This document shows positions 23,997 through 36,900 of a DNA stretch of 64,000 bases, piece after piece. The number at the start of each line of letters is the position of its first letter. Positions within the stretch are counted from its first letter, which is position 1. The notes beneath the pieces were generated by a model that was not told where the DNA came from, ran no database searches, and saw nothing but the letters and a program-made list of their open reading frames with translations. Source of the stretch: Conus ventricosus (taxonomy: Eukaryota; Mollusca; Gastropoda; Neogastropoda; Conidae); the NCBI GenBank assembly GCA_018398815.1, contig CM031607.1, forward strand, positions 80,394,232 through 80,458,231. The letters are read 5' to 3'. The position numbers and the translations under genes are program-made.

Positions 23997-24153
23997 TCAT
24001 AAGCTCAGGAGATCTTCGATGGACTTCTGGCGGGAGAATTCCTCAAAGCAGCGCTGACCATCCATATACTGCTGGACTCCATCATCTACATCCTCTTGAC
24101 GAAGATCTGTGCTGAACGATGGGATCCGCACACGTCCTCGCGTCTCAGCAAGT
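23997..24153 (-). CDS. LDLRAP1: LDLRAP1 exon 9 (terminal, AP-2 motif and stop)
   Basis: Acceptor GATTACAG. Starts KLAETRGRVRIPSF, so with exon 8 it forms FSKLAETR, matching the FxxLxxxR motif of ARH that docks on the AP-2 beta appendage. Continues through DDGVQQYMDGQRCFEEFS to IEDLLSL and TGA. The tail after the motif differs from vertebrate ARH. Confidence 0.85.
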
Positions 24154-27100
24154 CTGTAATCAGCAATGACAGGAGGGTAAAGACATTGAAAAAAGGTCTA
24201 TGCTGATTTTGAAACAATATGTTCTTCTTCTAGTAATAAATTCAACTATGAACACTGATGAAAAAAAAAGATTTCTTACTGATGTGTACAGAAAAATACG
24301 AGTCATTTTCTCTGATTTTGCTGAATTGTTCATTGGTGAAACCATCTGTACTGGAACTGGTTGTATCGATAGCATTTGGTTTTTTTTCTGGCTTAGATTT
24401 TTTCATGTCATGAAATGTAGCTAAATTAAATGTTGATTACTGTTGAACTGCTTCTATTACATACACTCAATTGCAATATAAACCAACTTGGATTACACAT
24501 AATTATCATAATGTCAATAAACCAACATTTGCAAGATATCAACTCTTCCCCATGCCCCCCCCCCCCCCCCCCCCTCCCTATTCTACTCTTCTTTTTTTCA
24601 TGTTGGCTAATGAAAATAAATATCAACAATACAAAAGCAACACGACCATGAGAATACAAACTTTGAACATCCACAAGAAAAAGGCCAGTGCAGTTCTGCA
24701 CGTAGATGGTCCCGTTTGTAAGGACATCAAATCTAACCAATGATCATTAGGACCATGATGGAAAGGTGGCAATGGCAAGTATGATGATGATGATGGTCAC
24801 TTGGGCCTGCTCTATTTCTGACAGCAGCTCTGGGTGATCAAAACTACAGGAACATAAAGGCATGGAGTAAAAGTGTAGATGCTTACTTTGAGAATGAGTC
24901 TTCCAGGTTTTCATCGTCACTGTCTTCCGCTTGTGGCTGAAACAACACATCACAAAGACAAATAACAGAGGGCTCTTAGGAGGCCCCATCATTTATTCAA
25001 AGCATATTTTACATCATATTGGTTCACATATTCTGTCTAAAACTTTCACAAAGAAATATACATCATGAAGTCAGTTTAATATACAAAAAAGGTTGCTTCA
25101 CAATGTCAAAAACAAACAATTTAAAACCAACCAAACAAACTAGTATGATCCAACTCTCTTGATATCAATCTTCCCATCCCAGTCTCTCGATGTTTAGTTT
25201 CGTCTTCTTCATCTTACTGTTTTAGCAAGTTCAAGAAGACTGATTTTCAACAAACCGTTTATCAAAAATTGTGTAACATGGCAGGATCCGCTCAGCCCCA
25301 AAGCTACATCTGATACAGCTAAGTTCTGCTGAGATGAGATTTAGTGCACACAATTTTCCCTCTGTACGTTATTGCTTGCATGTTCACGCATGGCCAAAGT
25401 TTACCCCTTATTTCTTTTTGCATATTTGTTGCCTTTACATTCACACATGGCAAAAGTCCGCCACTAATTTCTTTCTGTACATTACTGCATTCACATGGCG
25501 CATGGCCAAAGTTTAGCCCTCATTTCTTTTTGCACATTTGTTGCCCTTACATTCACACATGGCAAAAGTCCGCCACTAATTTCTTTCTGTACATGGTGCG
25601 TGGCACAAGTTTACCCATCATTTCTGTCAACACATTAATGCATTCGTATTCACACATGATACAACTCAACCCCTAATTTCTTTCTACACATTATTGCATT
25701 CACATTCGCACAGATACAAGTCAACCTCTAACTTCTTTCTATACATTACTGCATTCACATTTTACACATGATACAAGTCAACCCGTTATTTCTTTCTACA
25801 CATTATTGCATTCACATTTGCACATGATACAAGTCAACCCGTTATTTCTTTCTGGACATTATTGCACTCACATTCACACATGAAACAAGTCAACCCCTTA
25901 TTTCTTTCTGGACATTACTGCATTCACATATAATACAAGTCAGCCCCTTATTTCTTTCTGCACATTATCGCATCCACATTCAGCAGCAGAACACTAAGCT
26001 TGCTGTCAAATGTGTCGCGAGTTTGAATCTTGCCGGTGCCCAACAAAAACATCAGCACTTTCATTGCATGTCTTAACTGGTCATTGATCTGTTGGGAGTC
26101 AGCAGAGTGGGGAAACCATCCTTCCCCCCAACTCCCCCCCCCCCCCCCCCCACCCCTTACTATTCTTGAAGGGTTATCCCCATCTACCATATAATCCTTG
26201 GTGAATGTAGGTTTAAACCTAAATGTTTCTTTCTAGTCCTCTGTGGCTGACTCGGTCAGCATAAAACTGAAACTGAACCCCCACCCCCCCACCCCAGCAT
26301 CATGCGAAGTGGTAACCTAACCAGTTGACTTTCAGGTGGTCACTGTCACTGGTCTTCAAGCCCAACCAACAGGGCCACTGGGGCAAAGCAGTGATGGACA
26401 CGGCATCAGCTGTCTCCACCTCTGACTGTTGTGGGCAAAAAGCCCTGGAGTAGTAGTGGCAAAGCTCTTTCTGGTCAACTCATCAGTGCTGTCTGTCTTC
26501 TGTCAGCCCTGCCGCCTCTTCCCTGCCCTGTTCTGCAGGAGAGGGTCTTAGAGAGTCACAATGATCTTGCCTCATGTCCACACCACTTCAGCTTTTTTTC
26601 CCCCCCTCACTCTGGTCAGCAGATCTTCCCCAACTGACCATTGATAAAGTAACTGACTATAAGAAAAAAAAAAAAAAACCATAAACAAAACAACAACAAA
26701 AAACAAATACACACACGATTTTCAGTGGATTTTCTTTTTTACATGGTTGATCATTTTTCAATCCCACTTTTGAAATAAATTAGAGTCCTGCTATTTTCTT
26801 CTCAAACATGAAAAAAAAAAAAAAAACGATTCAATAAAAACCAGCATCATACTGTTACAGACCTCTGTGTGATTCAGGTGAACACCGTTGCCAGTCAATA
26901 TATCTGAAACGTCGTAATCTGAAAGAGACAATTTTTTTTCAATGTATTAACAAATATCAGAACTGGCACAACCATAGAAAATAATCACAATTTCTATATT
27001 CTTTTCTTCCACTATATATAGACATATATATATATCTTCATGCACATACAGGGGCATGCATACTCACAAACGCATGCAAGCACACACAGAGAACATAGAC

Positions 27101-30100
27101 ACACACATAAACACACACAGGACTCAAGTTGTCGATCGTGCATGCGTGCATGCATGTATGTGTGTGTGTGCATGCATGTCTCTGTGCGTAAAAATACAAA
27201 ATGGCTTATTCAGATTTTGCAGGCTATAAAACCCATATGAACACATGTATCGACAATAGCAACCAGAATCTACTCTGTGAACAATGGATATACAAAGTAC
27301 ACTAAGGCAGCTTTGATTTTAACTTTGCGTTGCTAATTTTCAGGCATTAACAAATATAAAAACCTAGCTTAATAATCATTTTGTGGGACAGGTTTGAGCA
27401 AAGCAACTGAACTTTGAAACTAGTAGGGAATCTGTAATAACAGAGGGGGATATATTCTTTATGTAATGATGTCAATCCTGGACACACCAGCCGAAAATGA
27501 CACAAAATCCTCAATTAAATGACCACTGCATTGTTCACAGTATGGACTGACAATCAGTTTTCCGCAACAAAAAATTCCATTCAGTGGTAATTTATTGCAC
27601 TTCTATAAATAAATAAACAGCTTGATAATGTTCAAAAGACAATAACAGAAAAAAGACTTACATAATTTGCTCTACAAATTTATGAATGGTTACTCAGATA
27701 ATCTGCACCGGATGCCAGGGAATCATGTCACTCTCAACGAAAAACATAAAAAACACAAAGTTTGAAAACTCTGATGAACATCAGAACACTACCAAACATT
27801 TTTACATCCAAGTCCATATAAGAAGGACCCTACAATGTGTTACCCAATTTCCTCTACCTGCTGAGATCAACCCAACTCCCAATCACTCACAGACAGTGTG
27901 CACACTTCCTTACCGGCAAAGGAATCCTGAAAAGGGGAAGAGGATGGCGCCGTCTTGACCGGATGCTGCTGGGCATGAGGTGGATGCACTGGCTGCAAAT
28001 CTATCAGTGGAGCATTGGACTGGGGCACCACAGTCTGAGACAAACACACATACAGGTAAAGCACTACTGTGGATACAACAGCGGCTTCAACAATTTCATG
28101 TCTGTATGGATCTGCTGTCAATGGCCATTTTGATGATTCCCCATCTCACTGATCAGAAAATGAACAGAAAATAATTGTACGACAGAATCTTCCCATTAAG
28201 ACTTTGAAAAATCAGCTAGCATCAGGTCTTCATGGGAGACTTAGGGTATTGTAATTGGGAGGCTGATACCACAATTCAGATATTCATGACTAACCAGCCA
28301 AAGACATTCATAGATAATTCAAACTGTCAAGACACAATCTTTTCAGCAATGCTGTATATCAGTACAACAGTAAACTCTCTGTAAAGTTTATATTGTTTAT
28401 TCTTTTGTCTGGGATCACAAAACCAGTCCCAAATCATTTAATCAGCGTACATGTATGTCGTCGTTGGACAACTCCCCTGTCCCCACTCTCCTTTTTCGAC
28501 TGAAGTTCATCCTTTATCTTAAATACTCTATATCTGTGTTTTCTCATACCTTAAATGAGATAGCGATGAAAACTTTTACCTTCACTTTTTGCTTTTCTTT
28601 GGATTGTACCAATTCGCTCTATTTAAGATCGTGATTTTTCTTTCTCGCAATGATGGCGATGGCATTTTCATTCAGAATCTTCCAGATGGAAGGCATAAAA
28701 ATACTACAGAAGAATTAACTTTGAGCAATAATTACTTTAGAAATCAATCTTCAACAACATGTCTGATTGTGGCTACGTTATTTTTGCTGCATTTGTGGTC
28801 ATTCTTTGACCAATACTTTGTGCGCTAGTAGTACAAGACATAAATCTGGTTAAATGTTTAAAGAGAGGTCATAGTACAGACTTGATTTATATATGGATGA
28901 GTACGTCAGTCATTTTCATTTAGATCACATCAGGGAAGAAGTCATAACAGGGAAGACAGGAAGAGGCAAGGTCCTCCCCATGTATCCATGGACATACATG
29001 AAGCGCACACTTACAGTGGTGCATCACCATACATGGGAACTACTCAACAGTTACCACCAGAAATCCTCAAAAAAATTATCTTAAAATTATTTTAACAAAA
29101 CTTCAAAACAAAAATCATCTCAATATTGCATATCCTACCCCTACTTCCCTTTCCGGCAAATTTTGTATAGTACCACTGACTCTTCTTGTCCTGCCCACTC
29201 CCTCCATTTCTTTCTCCACATCCTGAACATATTAATAACAATAATAACAATGAAAACTTGCTGAGCATTTTTTCTCCAGAGACCTGAGAGTGCTTCACAG
29301 ACACAGAAGTTAGAAACAAAAGAAAAGACAAACGAAAGGAAGTCACAATAACAAAAACACAGGCTCCTCATTCCATCCTTTAAAGCACAGGACAGCCACT
29401 TCTCACAGAGACTGATACATGCACATTTGCACGAACACTTCTTCTCTGTTCCACACACACATAAAACAAATTGTTCTACCCTCGGAAACTGTGAACTACA
29501 GGCAGCATTACCATCTGAAACAGGAAACCCAGTGTTAAATACACTCTTAAAAAAAAACATTACAGGCAGTATTACCATCTGAAACAGGAAACTAGTGTTA
29601 AACACACTCTTTAAAAAAACAAAAAAACAACAACAAACAAGGAACAAACAAACCAAAAAGAAACGTCGGAAGCACTGCTTTTGATAAAACCGCCACCTTC
29701 AAACTGAACATCCTAGCCCCCTGATAACTTGGTGATTGAATTTATCATTTTACGTCACTCTTTCTTTTTTTCCTGTCTTTAAAAGTGTCATCAGCACAAC
29801 TCTGCCCCATCACATGGACAATTTAACAGGGGACCAACCTTGTCTTATTGCACTTCTCCTTGGCCCGCTGGGATTTCCTGCGTTGCTGCTCTGTCCACCT
29901 CTCCTGGGCCACATTAAAGGCCTGCCACACTGTCAATGTCACCGCCTGTGCCTGCACACAGCCCACATCGTGAGGTTAGGACTAAAAATGCGAACTGAAC
30001 TCTGTCATATCAGCAGCGCATTTTTCTGCATAACAGGCCCCTGTTTTTTTCCTTTTTTCTCACTTTTGTCTATTTTCCTTTCTTGGTTTCCATGTTCCTC

Positions 30101-33100
30101 TTTGTTGGTCTTTCTTTTGATGTCTGACCCAAACATACATCTGTGACAGTCTGTAATATACCTCTACATTATCTAAAATATGTATCTCTGTGGCAGTCTA
30201 TTTGTCTGTAATTTACCTCTACATTATCTTACGTATATATCTCTATCTTTATTTTACTCACAAACTGTCTTCCTATCCTATCTCATCATCTGTCAATTTA
30301 TGCTTGATATACCTCTACATTATCTTACGTATAGATGTCTATTTTACTCACAAACTGTCTATCTGATATCATCATCTGTCAATTCTTTCATACTCTCTCT
30401 TTGAAGTCAAATATCTATGCATCACAAAACTCTATAACACAGCAAACAACAAAACATAGTTTGCATGCATTGAAAAAGAAATTTATATAGCATGTCTTCA
30501 CATCCAATGAAGGACACACATGAAAAGAAAAACCCCAGGAGGCCTGCACTGACTTACAATTTTGGTTTTGGCACACAGGAATGCGTGACACTCCATGGTT
30601 TCATTGATGGTGTTGCGAGCAATGAAGGCGAAGACCTTATCATGGTTCCGGTCTGCAGTGCAAAAGGATATCCTGCACATCGCCAACACAAGAAAAGCCC
30701 AGTCACTGACAAGCTGTGCTAACGAATACATCCTTTGCATTATCAGTACAGGAAAACCTGACTGTTACAAAGGCAAACAGAGCTACCCAGGAGAAAACAA
30801 ACATGGAAAACAAGTTCTGATGTCCTGGTAATAAAACCGTTTTCCATTACAAGCTTTTCTTTTTTTTTTGCCTACTCATCTTCCATGCCTGTCCAGTTGC
30901 GTTACTTCTACACCACTCATCCCTGCACCAAGTTCACAGCCACATCCTGCATTTTCCTATTGCAACCCCACACCAGCACTCCTCAGGGAGTACTCAGGAT
31001 CGAGTCATCAAGAAGCAACTAACGAGAAAAGGCTCTGTGCTGGTGCAGCGTTGAGTCGGTGGTGTTCAGTAATGCTTATTCTTATTGTTCATACAATGAG
31101 CATCATCTACTGGGCACCCAAATGACAACAATCACTTACTCATGAACAAGCGTGCCCTCAGAAGCACGCTATAGAATTTGATTTGTTTGTTAGTTTTCTT
31201 CGTTGAGAATGAGGACGATTGATGAAGATGATGTTATGGACTTGTGTTTTGATAGTATATCTCTAAGTAATCATTAACACCTACTGATTTTTTTTCCTCC
31301 TCTTGCACCTAAAGTTTACACATCTATATCACACACACACACACAACACACCTGTATATGGACAAATCTGTGATCACTTCCTTGGTCATAATGTCCTCCA
31401 TGTGAATGCCCCTGGACGACACAGTGAGAGACACTTTCTTCAGCTTCTTTCCCTCTGACTTAGCCTGTAAGCACAGAATAACACTGCCGTCAACACAAGT
31501 ACAGCCTGGACTTGGCCACCTTATTCATAAACAGAGAACGAAAGGAAGAAAGAAGGGAAGGAAGAAAGAAGGAAAGAAAGAAAGAAAGAAAAAGAAAAAA
31601 GATGTAAACATACTGTCAACAACAACAAAAACTGTTTTGTTGACATGCAAATTAACTACTAAACCACCACATCACACAGCAAACTAGAGTGACAAAATCC
31701 TCAAATGCTCCTTTTTTTTAAAAGTTAACCAAAAAAACAAACAAACAAAAAAAACAGGTACAGAAATGAATACAGAAATTTGATTCTTGAGGGAAGTACA
31801 AAATAAGACAGAATAGAAGAAAAAAAAGCAATTAAAGTAAAGAAAGAGAGAAGGAGACAAAGGAAGGAGAAAATAAGAAGAGAGGAGAAGAAAGAGAAGA
31901 GAACAAAAAGAGGACAGAGTACAAAACAAATTTAAAACAAAAAAAGACATAAAAAGAAGAAAAAGGATGCGAGGAAAAAAGACAGAAAATAACCAAGAGA
32001 GGAGAACAAAAGAAAAGAGAGAAGACAAGAGAAGAAAAGAAAGATGAGAAGAGAACTTGAAGACTGGAGAGAAGAGAAATGAAGAGAAAATTCAATTCAT
32101 GTCAATTACAACCCAGCACACTACAACAGGCCTTGATGTCAATGTATCTCGATAGATATTTAAAAATAGAGAAGATAATCTGTTTCACGCACACAAAACT
32201 TAATAAAACAGATTTTCTCAAAACACTCTGAAACAGCTTTCAGATCTGTCTTCTGCCAACCATGGATGATAAATGTGCATTACATCTCTTTCAGCGACTC
32301 AAAAAACACATCAGGCTGGAGATCCCTAAACAAGGTTTTCATACAGTCTGCCGTAAAGCATTTATGTCTGACATCATTACAAGTCCCAGCACTTTACAGG
32401 AACATATTTCATAGAAGTGGCATAACACATGGAATCCACCATGGAGATTCTTCATCTTTTAAAAGATACATCATTACATGTGGGTAAAACTACTCCTAAA
32501 AGAATGGCCCCTGTGCAATTGGCACAAAACTTTCTTCTTTACGGCCACAAGTGGCACATGGCAAAAACTCTTCAACTTCAAGGTTTTGAGCACTTTGAAA
32601 GTTTGTCATTCATCTGCGAGTTCCATTCCTCTTGCCAGAGCTCTCTGACATAAGTTTGAGCTTTAGGTTTCAGATTGGTGTGAGGGACAGAGAGTCTGCT
32701 CAACTCTTTTATTTGTAGCATTCTTGGCAAGTTGATCAACAATCTCATTGTCTCTTACATTAAACCATCAGACTTCAGATAGATGTATAGATCAAACACA
32801 GAAGTTGAAAGTGCTAGAGTTTATGACCAGAAATGACCTCCAAAGCAGACAGGGAGACCAAAATAATGAAGGCTTAATGTTTTGATTTTAGATGTCAGAA
32901 CCAAAGGTCTGCCTTCCTCTGTCCCTTCCACCACCAACCATGAAACCCACAGACCTGTCTTTTCTCTCCGATTTTTATGTCACATTCACTGTCATGGGAC
33001 GGTGTGGGTGTACTGTCCTATAACTTTTGTCTTTTGGGGAGCTGTTTATGGGAACAAGCTGTGTTTGGTTATTTTACTTGTTCATCCTTCTTTACCCATC

Positions 33101-33879
33101 TACCATCAGTCTACCTAAAGCACAAAAATCCAGTAGCTTCACGATGGGTATACGACAAACAGAAACCAACTTAAACCCTATCCCTCACAGGAAAAAAAAG
33201 AGCTAAGCACTCCAAGAGTTACCTTGGCCAGCCAGAGAACTGGCTGTCTTGACCCAGCCCCATGCAGAGGAAGCCAAATGCATGCATGCACTCCTGTCTA
33301 GAACAGGTCCCAACCAATGGCATGTGTTGAAAGCACCTCTCTTTGGCATCTTAGACAGGAGATTCATATTGGCCCCCATGCATTAATCAGCAACCCCTGC
33401 ATGGGCAAGACAAGCAGTCCCCTAGCTGGTCGAGGTAACTGTCCCCAGAAGCGAGTATGGTGAGGGGCAATAGGGTTACTTGGCGTCTGGTAGAAAGAGA
33501 AAAGAAAAGGACAACAGAGGAGCAACAGGGAGAAGAGTTCAAAGAGAAACTTCGGACTGATGAGAAGAAAAAAAAGCTGAGGAGAGGAGAGTGGAGAGCA
33601 GGGAGATGAAAGAAGAGGAGAGAAGAGGTCAAGGAGGAGAGGAAATACAAGAGAGAAAAGAGAAAGGAAGAGAGAAGGGAGGTAAGACGAGATGAAGGGC
33701 AAATAGTCTGAGAACTGAAAAAAAAAAGGGAAAACGAGTAAGTGAAAGAGAAGAGAAGAGATTTCAGGGAAAAATGTTAATAGTCTATAAGGATCAAGAT
33801 TTTAGGCATAGCCTATTCTTCCAGTCAGTGCTTACTAATCTGAACTATTTAAAACATTTGAAAAGCACACATGATTGTG

Positions 33880-33919
<40 letters not shown>

Positions 33920-36900
33920 AATCTGTAGTTCAAATACTGACAAAAAGCATGCAGAGATATGCACTCATAAAGAGAACAATGCAAACAAAAGAAAAAAACC
34001 CATAACAAAAAGAGGGGAGGAGAGAACGTAGAAATACCAATCCTGGGCCACCTTCCGCCCTCAACGAGTTTCGGGCGAAAGTAACCCAGGATTGGTATTT
34101 CTACGTTCTCTGACAAGTAAGACTTCAATAACCAAAAAATAACGATTATCTACAAACAGACATACTGTGTAGGGTTATCCGTTTTCAAAACTAATTTACT
34201 AAACTTTTCAGAGAGTAACGTAGAGGAAAAGCAGCAGCCTCTGAACGCACACCATGGTCGACACCTGATTACTTACTACGTGACTAGACATAACGATTTC
34301 GAACCAACGCAGTCTTTGTGTTGCGCAATTAGACACAGCTGCCATCGCGCGATGGGCCGGTGTCACAGCTGACTCTCCAATGCCACATACCTTGTTGTAC
34401 ATTCTATGTTGACAGCATGTGTCTCGTTATTTTCTCTGTGTGTGTGTGCATTAACTATACTGTAAACAAACGGGTGAGTTGAAATGGTAATAGATATTTG
34501 AAAAAAGATAATCTTACCTGTTATTTCCATTCTTCAGCGTGAGCAGGGTTATTTACTTCCAAGCTGCTTCATGGCGGGATTTTCTCGAAGTGCAGATTTT
34601 ATTTTGGCGGTTAGAGAGACAGCTTCAGAAATTGTTATTGCTAGTTTTGAAAGTTGCTTGTACTTTCCAAACAGGCGTGTAGTTCTCCTCATTTATTTAT
34701 CCATCTGAGAGAATGCTGCAAGTGGGATTCTACAAAGTTACAAAAATTTCTTCTGTTCAATTCACACAGCCTTTCTAACCACTTGCCATATGCTAGATAG
34801 CTTCTTAGATTTTGATTTTCCTTCAATTTAAGGATTGTTTGACTTGTGGTGATGATTGTTTCTACTTCTTCAACAGTTTTGCTTTCATCATACTCTGGAA
34901 TTGCATTCAGTGTGTTTTTAACTAACACCTGTCTTCAACCTTCGAAAATCTTAGTTTTTCTAACAGATTTTTTCCTGATAAGTGTATAAACTTTTCAACG
35001 TTTTCTTTTCCTTCTTGTCGGAAAGACAGCAGCAGGTTGCTTTGGTAACTGATTTTTATGTTCTTTGTTGGTAACGTTCCGCCTCTTTAATTCCTCTTTG
35101 CTTCAAAACAGATTGCACTTCTTTCCAAGTGTTGAATAAGCAGCATAATAGTCAAGGTGCTGTTGAATTCTATGTTGTATTCGTCTATAGGTTCACCAGT
35201 GCTTCATCTTCCCAATCAATAGTTAAGTCTTCTTCATCATTACTGATCACAATTGTTTCTATTTCTTGGCTAAGTCCTGTTGATTGCTCTGGTTTTATTT
35301 CTCTAAGTAAGTCAGACTCCTGGAACTCTCGGATTCCATCTAATTGTACACTTTCTATAACAATTTGTAGGCACAAAACTTAACCGTCTTCTCCCCACTC
35401 AATCAGAGAACACACTGTGCTGTGGCCGCACTCCAAAACCGGTGCTGTTGGCTGCGCTCCAAAACGGGGCTTGAAGGGCCCACTTGGGCATTGAGCCAAG
35501 CGCCCCCAGGCAGAGGTGGGATAAACAGTTGGACAACGTCACTGTTTGGCAAGCCTGTAGTATTTGGACTACTGACGATAGTATGACGGGCTTCTAAAAA
35601 TAGTAACGGTTATGCACGTTCAAGTGTGAACAGCACTGTCCTGTCATTGTGTGTTTGTTTGTGTTTGTGTTTGTTGTTTGTCCTACCCCACGCATGCAAC
35701 ACCCCCACCCCACGCATGCACACCCCCACCCCCCCACCCCACGCATGCACACCCCCACCCCACGCATGCACACACTTAAGTCACTTTTTAAGTTTTTAAA
35801 TCAAGTTACCCCAAGTCCTTAATTAAGTTACTCCAAGTCCTTAATTAAGTTTTTAATTAAGTCACCCCAAGTTCTTAATTAAGTTTTTAATAAGTTCTTG
35901 ATCACGTTCTTAATAAGTTCTTGATTAAGTCATCCTTTAAGTACAACCAAGTTCTTATTTAAGTTATCTTAAAAAATTTTTAAAATATTATTGCATTATA
36001 AATGGATCAAAATGATCTTTTGTTGTTGGCGGTTTTGGCGTGCAGTTGTCTTTTTCTGTATTTAGTGGTTCAGGTTGTTTTAACTTCTTTTGTTTTTGTT
36101 GCCATTGGTTATATATTTTATAACCGTAATAACAGCCCCCACAGCAGCAAGGGCGCCAAAAATGGCAACAGTTTTAAGTTCAATATACCATGAAGACTTT
36201 GGCGCTGTAGGCCTTGAATCACATGGAGTTTTTATAGCTGGCATTGAATCAACTTGTTCTGGCGTTGGCGTGTTATGTTTTCATGATGAGTCATATTCTG
36301 TAACATTAATTTTTTTGTCTGTTCCACTCTGCTAATTTTTTTCCTGCTTCAACACGCCCAGGATTTTTAATGGTCTCCACCTGATTCAGCGTTTTTCTGC
36401 TGATTTTCTGGCTTGGTTACTTTCTCCACCTGATTCAGTGTTTTCTGATTCTGCTGATTTTCCAGCTCGTTCATTTTGAAGGGAAACAAATCTATATGAT
36501 TAAAAGTTATTAATCCCATGATTAATGGCGATAACAATGTCCAAATCTATAGTATAAATCACACCCTAGAGACTCTAATGACTTTGTTAAAACCGGATCT
36601 TGCGTTAAATCATACGTAAGATCTTGTTCAAATCAATGGGAGCAAATCATACTGACTAGTTTAGTGTACAAACTAAGAAACCGTTTGCCCCACACTTTTC
36701 ACCATTCTAGACCCCAGCTGCGCTTCATACCTGTTATGATACTTTAAAATGTCTTGTGGCGACATCTGTTGAATCTGTTCAATGCTGAATTCAGTTCCGA
36801 GGAACTGTTTTGTTTTTTCCACACGCCGCCAAAGAATACAACCTTTCCTTTTGGCATAATAGCTTGGTCATCAACTTGGTCATTCATAAGTACAGGAAGG

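Noticed and set aside
29470..29530. Possible extra LDLRAP1 exon after TTTCCTGTTTCAG
   Set aside because: Does not fit the phase left by exon 5 and lies in a duplicated intron segment.
34285..34350. tRNA-like segment with GGTTCGAAATC on the minus strand
   Set aside because: Box B only; no convincing box A or stems.
36002..36193. Plus-strand 63-residue hydrophobic frame
   Set aside because: Overlies a minus-strand frame whose basic motif and membrane segment fit Maverick-type small proteins better; kept only as an alternative.
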